This document shows positions 22,110 to 33,044 of a stretch of DNA of 64,000 bases, piece by piece. Source of the stretch: Sporobolomyces roseus (Eukaryota > Basidiomycota > Microbotryomycetes > Sporidiobolales > Sporidiobolaceae). The DNA lies in the NCBI GenBank assembly GCA_016617785.1, contig JADILM010000008.1:1240001-1304000 (forward strand). The letters are read 5' to 3'. The notes beneath the pieces were generated by a model. The model ran no database searches, was not told the origin of the DNA, and was given only the letters and a program-made list of their open reading frames with translations. The position numbers were made by a program, and so were the translations under genes. Positions within the stretch are counted from its first letter, which is position 1, and every line of letters begins with the position of its first letter.

Positions 22110-23252
22110 ATGTTCGACCGTCTTCCTCCAGAACTCGTTCGCCAAATCATCGAATCTGCTATTCCTTCCGCCTCCCTTTCTTCAAACTACGCCGAACGGC
22201 AAAGTATTCTACAAGACTTCTGCTTCATCTGTCGTTACCTCCGAACTGTCGCCCAACCTCTCCTATTCGCAAGCGTATCCGCGAGGAATTCGCCTCGAAC
22301 GCTCAACGACGCACTCGTCACCGTGCAATCAAAGGCCGAGCGCTCGAAAGGTTGGACGAGGTACATCAGTCAAGTTTCGATCGAATGTTCTGGATCTCTT
22401 TCACCAATCAAGTCACGATTCGAACGACTCGCGAGGAATGGTCAAGGTCTACGAGTCCTCACTCTGGCGAATCTGGAGGAGACGGTCAATCTAGCGCTCT
22501 TGACGCAACTTCCTCGTCAGTCATTTCAGATCTATCGCTCTCAAGTGGACGTGTCTGATATTACTGCTTCTGTTGACGCAGAGCTGCGAGACCTCCGATT
22601 GTTCGGAAAGTCGTTCAAGATCAACTCGCAGTTTGTCCTTCCAAAACTCGAGTCTTTGACCATGGATCACGACAGTCTGGATACGCTCTTACCAAGGCTC
22701 AGACCAGCATCACTCCCCGCTCTCCGTAACTTGGCCGTGCCCGACTCGAACAGAGTTCGCGCAGCTCGTATCTCCGAACTCCTCAAGGATAAAGCATTTC
22801 GACAACTACTCGACCAAGTCAAAGCTCTCTTCGTCGACATTTATCTGATCCAGTGGAGCGCCCTAAACGATTTCGAACCCTTCTTTCACAAAACCTTAGT
22901 TTCGGTCAATTGTCACGATTCTACTCTTCACTCTCGAATCATACCTCGATTACAACATGTGCGATTCAGATGCTTCCATGATTTCGTCGGATTCGCACAA
23001 CACATCTACCACAACAAGTTCAAACCAATCATTCTCCCACTTCGCTCGGTTTACCTCGATGCAGTCGATCGACACAAGACGATTCGACTAAGGCAACGCG
23101 GCGTGGTCAAAAAACACATCGTCAACGAATTGTTCCCTGGCGTCGATATAGTCTATGAAGAAAGGGGAGAGGATCGACCGTTCGAGTCGATGATTTCGGA
23201 AGACTTCATCGCGAGACAGAGGAGGAGGAACGCCGGACAGGAATCGGGATGA
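22110..23252 (+). CDS. F-box-like/LRR protein, family member A
   Basis: Two exons (22110-22515, 22582-23252) encode about 358 residues. The intron is inferred from the paralogue at 26144, which has the same exon lengths (406 and 671 nt) and whose intron cannot be read through; here the intron happens to stay open. The N-terminus MFDRLPPELVRQIIESAIPS with CFICRYLRTVAQPLLF fits an F-box-like motif (L-P-x-E-L-x-x-x-I...). The remainder has leucine-rich irregular repeats (LRDLRLFG, LPKLESLTMD, LPALRNLAVP). It ends ISEDFIARQRRRNAG, a tail shared in the family. F-box proteins select substrates for SCF ubiquitin ligases; targets unknown. Confidence 0.75.
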   Translation: MFDRLPPELVRQIIESAIPSASLSSNYAERQSILQDFCFICRYLRTVAQPLLFASVSARNSPRTLNDALVTVQSKAERSKGWTRYISQVSIECSGSLSPIKSRFERLARNGQGLRVLTLANLEETVNLALLTQLPRQSFQIYRSQVDVSDITASVDAELRDLRLFGKSFKINSQFVLPKLESLTMDHDSLDTLLPRLRPASLPALRNLAVPDSNRVRAARISELLKDKAFRQLLDQVKALFVDIYLIQWSALNDFEPFFHKTLVSVNCHDSTLHSRIIPRLQHVRFRCFHDFVGFAQHIYHNKFKPIILPLRSVYLDAVDRHKTIRLRQRGVVKKHIVNELFPGVDIVYEERGEDRPFESMISEDFIARQRRRNAGQESG

Positions 23253-24052
23253 TAGGAAGACGAGGGAAGTAGGAAGGAGAAGGGTGTGGTATGTGAACTG
23301 CAGAGGGATGAGAACAGATTAGAACGAGAAATCGATTCACGAGTCGAAAGATTTTGCTTTTCCACTTTCTACTGTACTCTTTCGCTTCTCCCTATACCTT
23401 CTAGCTTGCGAGGTGCTTTCAGTATTCTGCAACTTGCTTTGTGTCTTTCTTACGATCAAATCAGGTCTAATCGAGAGTTCTGAATCTTGCGAAACTGTTT
23501 CGATTGTGGATATCTTTGTCATTAGCTTTCTGCCTGATTTCTGGAGCCTCTGAGCCGGGTTCTCGAAGCCTCAGGACGACGTCGAAGTTCGAAAGATTGG
23601 AGAAAGAAACTGAACGTCGCATAGACTTGCGAACGAGCGAAACGATTCTCTCTTCTTCACTTTTCACTTCACCACCTCAGATTCCGCTCAAGTCAAATAG
23701 TAGACTCGAGACTACCTCAAGAGATCATCAAGCTACTCGTAAGACCCCTCACGCTTCACCTCGCCGACTTGGTGAATCGCTTCCCCTCTTCATCAAATAT
23801 CGTCCTCTCCTCTCTCAACTCGACCACTCGCAAGGCAGTCGAACATCTAGAAGAACTCAGGGATCAGTGAACAAGAGCCAGGTGTTATACAGACGTCTCT
23901 CGAGTGAGTTGACTATTTCCTCTTTCCTCCTTCATCTCAATCTCCCTTTCTTCCCCTCTGTAGACTCGCAGCTGACACGACACCACTGCGACAGGAGGGA
24001 TCTACAAGTACCTTCTTCCACATCCCTCAGCTCCCCGCTTTAGTTCTCGACA
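23253..24052. other. Intergenic region between F-box-like genes A and B
   Basis: 800 bases without a supported gene. A 179-codon frame from 23504 has no ATG start and a composition typical of chance frames. The last 150 bases are CT-rich leader for gene B. Confidence 0.45.
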
Positions 24053-25196
24053 ATGTCCTTCTCCTCACTTCCGACTGAACTCGTTCGCCGAATCGTCGAA
24101 TCTTCTGTCCCCTCGTCCTTCCACTCTACGACTTACAATGATCGACAGGCCATCTTCCGCTCTCTCTGCCTCGTTGATCGCCGCTTCCGCCAGATCGCTC
24201 AATCACTTCTTTTCGAAATCATCTGGATCACGTCGCAAAATCGAATGGATTGCGTTCTCGCCCTAGCTCGCAAAGAGCGTCACTCTTTCTGCACTCGACA
24301 GCTAGTCCTCGGCAGGGACTTTGATGCTCGTGTTCTTGAGGCAAGCTTGCAACAGCTCATCAGAAGTGAGTCGTCACTCGGGAAGCTCGTGCTAGCCACT
24401 CGTGGCCTCCATGCCTTCCCTTCAATGCCTCTTCCTCGTACGTGCTCCCAGTTGCTTTACGGCAATCAAGGACTCATGTCGTGTTGTCACAGATCTTACC
24501 GACCTTCACCTTTCGATAAACTGTCCTACCTCGACTAGTCTCTTCAACCTCACCGCTCTCCGATCGCTCACACTGTATCACGCATCTTCTGGTCTGATGC
24601 AGACACTGCTCAATCCAGCGGCAGTCCCGAATCTACGAGCTCTTGCGCTCGTCGACGCCGAGAAAAAGTACGCCGAATACCTCCTCGAGACGGAGATATT
24701 CGCGCTTCTTCCTCAGCTCGATGTCTTCTCAATCGACCTCGACGTCTGGACGACCTTGAACGCCGACTTCCGTCAAAATATCGCAACTAAAACCCTCGTC
24801 GACTGCTCCCCTCGAGCTGATTCGATTCAGGTCGCCTTGTCCAAGTCAACACAGCCGCTCAACATCCGACTGTACTCAGACCCCATCGAGACAATGTCTG
24901 ATCGAGCTCTCGCCAACGTCACAGCAACTCTCGCCGTGATCGCCGCGATTTTCAACAAAGCTGAATCACCGATTCCTACCGCTTTCTATCTAGATCAAAG
25001 CCTACAAGCTTTCCAAATCCTCCCTTTGACTCTCTCCAACGCAGTCAAGGCGTTTGTGAAGGTCTGTCAGCAGAGGTCAATCGAAATAGTTTGGGGAGAG
25101 TCACCGGTTGATTTCGAAGTTGATCCCGTCATCTCACCTGAATTCTGGAGGAGGCAGAGAGAGCGCAGGAGACTCGAAAGGGATCAAGCAAAGTAG
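24053..25196 (+). CDS. F-box-like/LRR protein, family member B
   Basis: Two exons (24053-24437, 24493-25196), about 362 residues. It starts MSFSSLPTELVRRIVESSVPS, followed by CLVDRRFRQIAQSLLFEI, the family's F-box-like N-terminus. The intron lies after a CTTCCTC-type codon in phase 1, the same place and phase as in the other members. The C-terminal half has leucine-rich strands (LTALRSLTLYH, VPNLRALALVD). The end, ISPEFWRRQRERRRLERDQAK, matches the family tail, most closely gene E at 52171. Together B and C form the plus-strand counterpart of the inverted E-D pair. Confidence 0.75.
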
Positions 25197-25263
25197 ACGT
25201 CAAATGAGGACAAACGACGGGAGGGCATAAATGGAACAGCTCGAATGAACGAAGAATTGGAAC

Positions 25264-26143
25264 GCTTGACGAAACGAGGATTTTTTGCTTTTACTACTCA
25301 GATCAGCTGTACTGTCGAACATAGGTAAGCTTTCACAATCTCTCCATCTCGTCTATCTCATTGGACTGATCATCTTGATCTGCGTCTCAGTCTGAAATCG
25401 ATTCCTTGACGACGACTTGCTCAATCCGAAAAGCTCTCATATCTTCGCCGACTCTCTTTTAATCGCTCGCTCGTCTCGCTTCGTGGACTCTATCTTTTCC
25501 CGAGCTCAGGAGTAGGTAGTGAGGGTAGGTAGATAAGGGAAGGAGGAAGAGCGAAAGCAATAGATCCGAAGGGACAATTCACTCAATTGCTGGAGGATGC
25601 AAGCTTTGACGACTCAAGTTCAATCCCGCTGCTCCTTCTCCAGCTCTGCCTCAATATAGGCAAGAGTGGGTTGACTGAGGCGAGGTCCGCGGAACTCCTT
25701 CGGAGGTGAAAGCGAGGACTGCTTTCTCCTTTCTCCTCTCTTCTCTCACTCCTCTCACTCCCCCGAAATCTCTCCTCGTAAACTTACTCGAGCTCGTAGG
25801 AGGTCGCTCGTCGATTGGATTGGATTGATTGCTATCGTCGCTTCAAAGTTAGGTTCGTTCTCCCCCTGATCCTCTTGCTCCCTCCCCCTCCGATTGTTCA
25901 GTCTCTGAGAATCTCACCATAGCTGGATCACGTCAAGCTCTCTACCCTCCTCTGCATCAGCCTCCTAAATTCCATCTTCTTGACCCTCCTCGCACCTCTC
26001 CTTCTTCCGATTGCTCCTCTCGATCTCCCGTTTCTCCCTCCTTTCCTCGACTCGCAACTTCCGCTTCTCGACCTCCTCATACCTTCAGTCTTCCACTAGC
26101 CCCCTCTGAACATTCCTGCCTTCCTCCTTAATCCCGATTCGCC
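25264..26143. repeat. Spacer duplicated in inverted orientation (B-C side)
   Basis: Long stretches match the reverse complement of about 51240-52110, for instance around 25500-25710. It contains a short coding-like segment at about 25571-25709 (see findings) and a CT-rich leader before gene C. Confidence 0.8.
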
Positions 26144-27288
26144 ATGTTCGACCGTCTACCGCCTGAACTCGTCCGACAAATCATCGAATCTGCCATTCCT
26201 TCCACATCCCTGTCTTCAACCTACGCCGAGCGACAAGTCAAACTCAAAAACTTCTGCTTCATCTGTCGTTACCTCCGAATTGTCGCCCAACCTCTCCTAT
26301 TCGCCAGCGTGTCCGCAAAGAATTCGCCTCGAACGCTCAACGAAGCACTCATCGCCGTACAATCAAAGGCCGAGCACTCGAAAGGTTGGACGAGGTGCAT
26401 TCGTCAAGTCTCGATCGAATGTTCGGGGTCTCTCTCACCAATCAAGTCACGATTCGAACGACTCGCGAGGAACGGTCAAGGTCTTCGAGTCCTCACGCTC
26501 GCATATTTGGAGGAGACCGTCAATCTAGCGCTCTTGACGCAACTTCCTCGTCAGTCACTCTCAGATCTATTGTTCTCGAGTGAGTGTGTCTGATACTACT
26601 GCTTCCGTCGACTGCAGAGCTGCGAGACCTTCGACTATTCGGAAACTCGTTCAAGATCAACTCGCTATTCGTTCTTCCAAAACTCGAATCTTTAACCATG
26701 GATTTCGCCAGTCTGGATACGATCGTACCAAGGCTCAGACCAGCATCACTCCCCGCTCTCCGCAACTTCGCCTTACCCTACTCGGACAAATTTCGCCCAG
26801 GTCGTCTCTCTGAGCTTCTCGAGGATACAAAATTTCGACAACTGCTCGACCAAGTCGAAGCTCTCTTCGTCAACAGTTATCACTTCGAGTCGAGCGTGTT
26901 AAACGATTTCGAACCTTTCTTTCGCAGCACCCTAGTTTCGTTCAACCGTTGTGACTTAGCTCGTTGCGCTCGACTCATTCCACGATTGGAACATGTACGA
27001 TTCATACATTTCGATACATTCGTCGGATTCGCTCGACACAACTACTACAACAAGATCAAACCGATCAACCTCCCCCTTCGCTCGCTTTACCTCGATGCCG
27101 GCGATAGACACAAGACTGTCAAAGGAGAGACGCGCGGTTTGGTGAGGCAATACTCGGTCAACGATTTATTCCCAGGCGTTGATATAGTCTATGAAGAAAG
27201 CGGAGAGAATCGGTCTTTCGACTCGATCATTTCGGAAGACTTCGTTGCGAGGCAGAGGAGGAGAAACGCTGGACAGGAATTGGGATGA
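26144..27288 (+). CDS. F-box-like/LRR protein, family member C
   Basis: Two exons, 26144-26549 and 26618-27288, the same lengths as in gene A, encode a close paralogue of A (MFDRLPPELVRQIIESAIPS, CFICRYLRIVAQPLLF). The intron between them contains a stop in the exon-1 frame, which confirms splicing. The C-terminus ISEDFVARQRRRNAGQELG is nearly that of A. A and C are recent duplicates with the more divergent B between them. Likely an SCF substrate adaptor by family resemblance. Confidence 0.75.
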
Positions 27289-27590
27289 TAGGAAGATGAG
27301 GGAAATAGGAAGGAGAAGGGCGTGGCATATGGAGCGCAAGGGGATGGCAACGGAATAGAATGAGAAATTTATTATTTAGTCGAATTCAGCTTGCCCCAGT
27401 TTTGTCAAACTCGATTTTTGTTCACGTCTCACCATGACGATCACTTTTTTCCTTCACAGCCTTCTTCGTTCAAGTGAGCTCACCTGACTACAAGGGAGAA
27501 GTAGCGCTTTGAACAATCGGAGTTGCAACAACATTTTTTTCATAATTTACTTCTTCCTGCTTTCATCTGTCGCACCTCCATCACTTTGCC
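27289..27590. other. Convergent intergenic region
   Basis: About 300 bases between the 3' ends of gene C and the SH3 gene; T- and A-rich runs near 27360-27550 are compatible with termination/polyadenylation on either strand. No gene. Confidence 0.4.
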
Positions 27591-28638
27591 TCAGACAGCT
27601 TGAGTATAGCTCGTCGGAATCAATCCTTCCGCACCACTCGCATTCCTACATTTGATCCAATCCTCTCCGACTGCAGACACTCGCAAAGGTCAATCAGCTT
27701 GCACTCTCGCATTCCTCGCCCCTTCCCTCCTTCATCAATCAAGAAAGAGCGAAACTCACCTCTCTCGACGACAACCAATTCCTCTCCTTCCCTACAAGGT
27801 AAATCCTCTATTTCTCCTCCATCGTAATCATAACTTGCCCTAACCTTCTCCTGTCTCTCCCCGACCACCCCACCATTCTCAGTGATCGCACCCCCTCCTC
27901 TCCTCGGTGGTGGAGCGTGAGAGATAGTTCCCGGTGCTGTAGGAGGTTTAACGTATAAAGGTCCAGTATATTTCTGTTTCTCTTGTTCTTGTTTACTTAA
28001 TGCTCCTTTTGAAGAAAACAAAGCTTTCGTAAACTATTTCGTTCTTCCATCTCATCAGCTCTCCCACTCAGTTCAGAACGGAAGGGAAGAGGGAAGAGGA
28101 AACCTACACCTTTTGCAGATGAAGTATCTCCAACTCCAGCCATTGATTTCCCAGTTTGTAATCCACCAGGTCTCTTTGGTCCCTCTTCTACCTCATTCTG
28201 TACTTGTCCCTGTTGCATTTTGTAACCTTGTCTAGCAGCAGCCGCAAGGTGTGGTGCTAAGACTTCATGATGTTTCTTTCCCAAACCAGCTAGGGAATTA
28301 CTTGCTGATTGAGAGAGACCCGCTTGACGTAAGGCAGAGGAAGTGGCGGTTGTGTTTCGAAGTACGGAACCTGCTGCGGCGGTTTGGAGGCGTGAAGAGA
28401 AAGATTCGGTTTGTTGAGGAGAAGGTGGGGGGATTGGTTGAGAGGAGGAGGAACTTGATGGAGAGGTAGGAGGAAGGGAGGAGGGAACGTGGGATGGGTA
28501 ATTCGTCGGTGGAAGTCGACGGGTGGTGGGTGGAGGTGCAGAGGAAGGAGTTTGAGGAGGTGGTCGAGAGAAATATTCAGAGAGGAGAGAAGTGAACGCT
28601 TGTTGTTCGGTTGGAGAGGATAATACTTGCTGCCACAT
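27591..28638 (-). CDS. SH3-domain protein
   Basis: Three exons on the minus strand. Exon 1 (from 28638) begins MWQQVLSSPTEQQAFTSLLSEYF, then a Pro/Ser-rich linker and KKHHEVLAPHLAAAARQGYK. Splicing restores AKALFSSKGALSKQEQEK, then a Pro-rich stretch and the SH3 domain: KVRASYDYDGGEIEDLPCREGEELVVVERVGEDWIKCRNASGAEGLIPTSYTQAV. Key SH3 residues are all there: A-x-Y-D-Y, the acidic RT loop, D-W in the distal region and the P-x-x-Y near the end. One C-terminal SH3 in a ~300-residue protein is reminiscent of Lsb1/Pin3-like actin-patch proteins, but the N-terminus is not diagnostic. It diverges from the CDF transporter with only 121 bases between start codons. Confidence 0.8.
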
Positions 28639-28759
28639 TGCTTCCGAGGTGCTTGGAGTAGATTTAAGGGAGAAGGTGAAGTATAAGAGATCAACAGAGA
28701 TCAAGGAATTTCGGGAAACGAAAACTCTCTCTTCCCTACCACTCACTCTCACCCCCAAG

Positions 28760-30921
28760 ATGGTCAAAGCAGCTTTTAGTATGCCATCTGATTCAGCACC
28801 TGCCAGTCGTTCAACTTCACGAGATCGTATACCACCTCCCCCAGCTCCGTCTTCACTTCTCAATCAATCAACTCCCCCTCTTCACACCCCTTCCTACCTC
28901 TCAAATCTCGATGAAGAGTCTACTCTCGAATCCACTGGAAACCCTCGAGTACTCCCTCGACCGAGGATAGCGTTGGATTCGGATACTGAAGCGGAAGGAA
29001 CTGAATCGGATCATTTACTATCATCTTCCGTATCGAGTTATAGGAACCAGAGGGGGAGACGGACAAAGAGGAAACATACTTTATCAATCGATAGGAAGGG
29101 GAACGGGTATGGATCAATGACTCACCAAATTACTCAAACTAATGGTTGGGTATCATTGAATGAGGATGGTGGGAGACCTTTACAGAGACAGGAATCCGTA
29201 CTCAAAGTAAGTCACACTCTCTCTCCTTACATTCAATTGGAAGTAAACTGATCGAGGGAGTTTGAGTGTATAGGTAGCGGGATTGATTGATGATCGAGCG
29301 GGAGAATTTGAGAAATATAGAGTACCAGAGAACGAGTTGAAAAAGATGAAAAAAGGTTTGAGACGGTTCTATGAGAATCAGAATAAAATCCTCGATGGGT
29401 TTCAAGAGGTCGACGAGATATTGGATAATGCTAGAACTATCAAAGTTACTGGAGAATTAACTCCTCTCTTAACCGTACGTCCTTTCTCTTCCAACCATCT
29501 CCTTCTCCCGATTACTGATGGAAAGGCTTGCGAAGGAACGTAGACCAACTCTCCATCTCAGAAAGAGGATCAAATGGCCGCCTCTGTAAAATTCGCAATC
29601 AACCTCAACTTTGCAGTGAACGTCCTACTCTTAATCGCGAAAATCTGTGTCGTCTTCATTTCCCACTCCATGTCACTCATCGCATCAACCGTCGATTCCG
29701 CCATGGACTTCTTATCAACCCTAATCATTTTCGGTACGGCACGATACATCGAACACAAAGATTGGAAATCGAAATATATTTACCCGTTAGTCTTCACTCT
29801 CTTCCTTCTCTCTTGCCAAGCGATGCTAATTCTTGTGAAACGAGGGAAAACAGTACGGGTAAGAGTCGAATGGAACCATTAGGAGTACTAGTCTTTTCAG
29901 TATTCATGATTTCATCTTTCCTTCAAGTATTCATTGAATCCGTCACTCGAATCCTCGATCCAAACCTCACTCTACAACCCCTCGGTTGGATCGCATTGTC
30001 AGTAATGCTCGCAACTATCCTCATCAAAGGTTCGTTTCACTCTCCTCCATTCTCCACCGAGTGGAAATGAACTGATCCAAAAGAGGGGGGTTTGGATAGG
30101 ATTGGTATGGATTGCGTGTAGGGCTATCAAGACTACAGCCGTGGAAGCTCTCCAACAAGATGCGGAGACAGATTGTATTTTCAATGTGTTTTCTATCTTG
30201 TTCCCATTCGTTGGGACTCTCGTTGGATTCAAATATTTGGATGCGACTGGTGGTGCCGTGTTGTCGCTCTATAGTAAGTACTTTCTTGACTTCATTGTAG
30301 AGTTGGGGAAAGAGCTGATTGTGAGGGAGAGAGAGAGAGTAGTTATGATTAATTGGACGAAAACTTTGTTGGAGAATGTGAGGAAATTGACTGGGAGAAG
30401 AGCTCCACCTCAAGAACATCAGGTACGCTCTCCTACCACTTGCTCTGCTTCGTCTTTTCTCGTCGACGAGCTGGTAGAGGACGGAGAGCTGATCGAGTTC
30501 GTTGAGAATCAATTTTGCAGCGTATCGCTTATCTTTTGACGAGGTTCTCACCACTCGTAACGGCTGTACAACACTTATCAATTTATCATGCCGGTGATGC
30601 ATACGTACGCTCCAATTCTTCTCCCTTTTCTCTCTTCATCCTCTCCCTTTCCTCACGTTCATCCCTATCTCTCTTTTCTCTCATCCCCCCTTTTCTCGTC
30701 CTCCTCTCTCCCTCGATAAAGGTGTCGCTGACGCTTCGCCTCTCTTTTGCTTGCAGGTTGTCGAAGTCGATATCGTTCTCCCCCCAACTTGTTCCCTAAC
30801 CGAAGCTCACAATTTAGGAGAAGCCGCACAATACAGCCTGGAACAACTCAGCAACATCGAACGGGCATTCGTACATGTCGACGTGAGCGTTAATGAATTG
30901 AGTGGTCATTTGGAACGCTAG
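28760..30921 (+). CDS. Cation diffusion facilitator (metal transporter)
   Basis: About eight exons. A ~210-residue polar N-terminus is followed by GLRRFYENQNKILDGFQEVDEIL, then the transmembrane core: AASVKFAINLNFAVNVLLLIAK, SLIASTVDSAMDFLSTLIIF (the S-x-x-D-S-x-x-D metal-site helix of the CDF family), VGKSRMEPLGVLVFSVFM, and later ACRAIKTTAVEALQQDAETD with the second D/H-rich helix. The C-terminal cytosolic domain reads VVEVDIVLPPTCSLTEAHNLGE and IERAFVHVDV, the ferredoxin-like fold of CDF exporters. The DxxxD site and the long N-terminus resemble fungal and plant manganese-type CDFs. Specificity for Mn rather than Zn or Fe is inference. Confidence 0.85.
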
Positions 30922-31507
30922 GAGGTTAGGGATTTTTTAGATTGGGTTTTTTTGTTGTTGGTGTAGATCGCGTTGGTTCTCTTGTTGTGTGTGATATCCT
31001 TACTCTTTCTTTACTTGGTCTTTCGATCTGTGCTGTCCTCACTTTCCCTCTCCCGTTGGTTCACGAATAGAAATGATTTGTATTTACTTCGGTTTGAATC
31101 TCAATTTTTGTCAACTACTATTCTTTCCTTCCTTTCCTCCTTGTACGATTCCCGTCCGAATTAAAGTGACAAGAAGATCAGCCGAGCTGTCAATCGATAC
31201 GAATCACGGATCAGGATCTGGGCAGGGACTAGAGATCTGCGAATCGAGCGACTCACCACTCCGACTCTCCGTCGTCGAATTCTGTTCTATTTCGCGGTGT
31301 TGCCGTGCCTCACCTCAGTAGCCGATCGTATCTATCTCCTCATCGGATCCATGAGACGGCGAGACGAGTTGTTATTGACCCTCCGAGCGAACGCTGACTT
31401 TCGGTAGAGTTTGACGCTGCGAGCCTGTGTTCGCCTTCGAGGTTCAAAATCTTGCAAGACGACCTTGACCCGCATGAGGGCCTCACCCTTCTTCCTTCCT
31501 CTTCGAA
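30922..31507. other. Convergent intergenic region
   Basis: About 590 bases between the 3' ends of the CDF transporter and GatC. T-rich runs follow the transporter's stop (30930-31060). Open frames are short and unlike coding sequence. Nothing else is seen. Confidence 0.45.
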
Positions 31508-32077
31508 TCAGTACTCTTCCTCATTCCCCTCCGCCTCCTTACCACTCCTCGATTTTCTCCTCCTCACGTTCTCAGGCATCTGCGCTACGAAATACCTTCC
31601 CTCTCTTTTCTCGGCTCCCTCCAACAGCTTCTCCCCATCAACCTCCAACACCTCGATCCCCCTTCCCCGCCTACTCAAATCGATCGGTTCACTTTCTGCC
31701 CGAATTCTCGCATCCACCATTTCCCCCGCCTTTAATCCAAGGGACGATGTATCTACTTCCCTGATTCGTTGAACTATCGAAACGAGTTCGTCTAGACCTT
31801 GAAGGTGGGTCGAAGTGGAGGATGAGGTGGGAGGGAGGAGTGCAGAGAGTTTGTGGAGTTTCGAGAGGGTTTCGGGAGTGAGAGGGGAAGGGGAGGTGGG
31901 GAGGAGAGAGGTGAGTGTGTAGGGTGATGTGAGGGGTAGCATGAGGGAATCTACTTCGATTGGGGTGGAGGAGAGGGGTTTGGAGGAAGAACGAGGGAGG
32001 GAGGTGGTGAGATATCGGGAAAGGTTAGGAATAGTAAGGAGGGGTAGCAGGAGTGCTCTTGAGGTTCTGGAGAGCAT
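31508..32077 (-). CDS. Mitochondrial Glu-tRNA(Gln) amidotransferase subunit C
   Basis: Intronless frame of 189 residues. The N-terminus (MLSRTSRALLLPLLTIPNLS...) is rich in Arg, Ser and Leu and lacks acids for the first 40 residues, as expected of a mitochondrial presequence. The middle has LSKLHKLSALLPP and LDELVSIVQRIREVDTSSL, the GatC pattern of L-x-K-L-x-x-L followed by an amphipathic helix ending in x-x-V-D-T. It closes with RYFVAQMPENVRRRKS. GatCAB converts mischarged Glu-tRNA(Gln) into Gln-tRNA(Gln) in mitochondria. GatC is poorly conserved, so the call leans on this short block plus the presequence. Confidence 0.65.
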   Translation of the reverse strand: MLSRTSRALLLPLLTIPNLSRYLTTSLPRSSSKPLSSTPIEVDSLMLPLTSPYTLTSLLPTSPSPLTPETLSKLHKLSALLPPTSSSTSTHLQGLDELVSIVQRIREVDTSSLGLKAGEMVDARIRAESEPIDLSRRGRGIEVLEVDGEKLLEGAEKREGRYFVAQMPENVRRRKSRSGKEAEGNEEEY

Positions 32078-32191
32078 CTTGAATGGGTATTCTGAGTCGT
32101 AGTGAAAGGTTGAAGATCAAAGAAGTTCATCATCATCAGCGAACCTTTCTCCCTCTTACCACTCTCTCCACTCCCTGAATCTACCATAAGC
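32078..32191. promoter_or_regulatory. Compact divergent promoter
   Basis: Only 114 bases separate the start codons of the GatC-like gene (minus) and the RNASEK-like gene (plus), so both promoters and leaders must share or overlap this segment. Confidence 0.5.
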
Positions 32192-32755
32192 ATGTCAAGA
32201 CCACTTGTAGGAACTCCCTTAGGTATGCCCAACCTTTCCTCTCTTTCCCCTCGCTCTCCACTAATCTTTGCTCGTTCCCCCTCTCTCTCCTCTCCTCTCA
32301 AACAGCTGGATGCTGTACGGTCCTCTCAGTATTCGGTGCAATCTTCCTAGCTCTCATCGGTTTATGCTTTCAACGAAACGTACGTTTAACTTCTTGTTTC
32401 TATCTCAAAGCATTTCGCATTGATTGATAGTAACGTCGATCGAGGTACAGGTTGAGGTCTTAACGGGATCAACAAAGAGTCCTCATGATACCGCTGCTGT
32501 CGCTAAGAATTGTTATATCGCGTACGTTTTCGAGATTCGCTATTCAGATCTTTTCAAGATTTCGCAGAATGAGACTGATGCGTCTTGGAATCTACAGCGC
32601 TCTTGTCTATGTCGCATTCATAGTGTTCTGTTCGTGTCAGGTAAGTCAACAAGCTGAATTCAGTTTGATCAAGGAGAAGCGAAAACTTACTTCCGTCCTT
32701 GTTCGCTTAGGTTGGAGTGAATCGAAGGTACTCAAGAGGAGCGGTACGGATCTAG
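32192..32755 (+). CDS. RNASEK-like small membrane protein
   Basis: Five short exons (32192-32222, then exons starting near 32307, 32452, 32599 and 32711) give a protein of about 95 residues that no single frame reveals. It reads MSRPLVGTPLG, AGCCTVLSVFGAIFLALIGLCF, VEVLTGSTKSPHDTAAVAKNCYIAALVYVAFIVFCSCQ, VGVNRRYSRGAV. Two hydrophobic helices, the double Cys at the start of the first, N-C-x-I-A-A at the start of the second and the F-C-x-C-Q-V end all match ribonuclease kappa (RNASEK). In animals that protein is a V-ATPase-associated membrane protein needed for endocytosis; the ribonuclease name may be misleading. Confidence 0.7.
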
Positions 32756-33044
32756 AACAATCTTCCTTCTACAATATTCTAGCAGTATCACTTCTTGTGT
32801 CGTTTCATTCCTCTTTTCATTCTTTCCTACTTTGTTCACCTTGTTCAGTTGTCAAATTTGCCTGTAATATCCCGCCCACTCACGCATCCAGAATTAGGCT
32901 ATCGAGAGTCACAGTGGAAGTGTTGACGTGAGAGATAGGGATTCAAAAGCGATTGCAGAGTTCTACAAGCAACAAGCAACAAAAGCGATAGAGAACAGAT
33001 TCCTTGCGATCCCTACAAAACAAGCGTTCCCTTTCAAGCAGGTT

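Noticed and set aside
23504..24043. 179-codon open frame upstream of F-box gene B
   Set aside because: No ATG start, no similarity to the paralogues' upstream regions, and Ser/Leu-biased composition expected of CT-rich leader DNA.
28290..28863. Upstream extension of the SH3 protein and a second frame in its first exon
   Set aside because: The extension overlaps the CDF transporter's start on the other strand; MWQQVL at 28638 is a better start.
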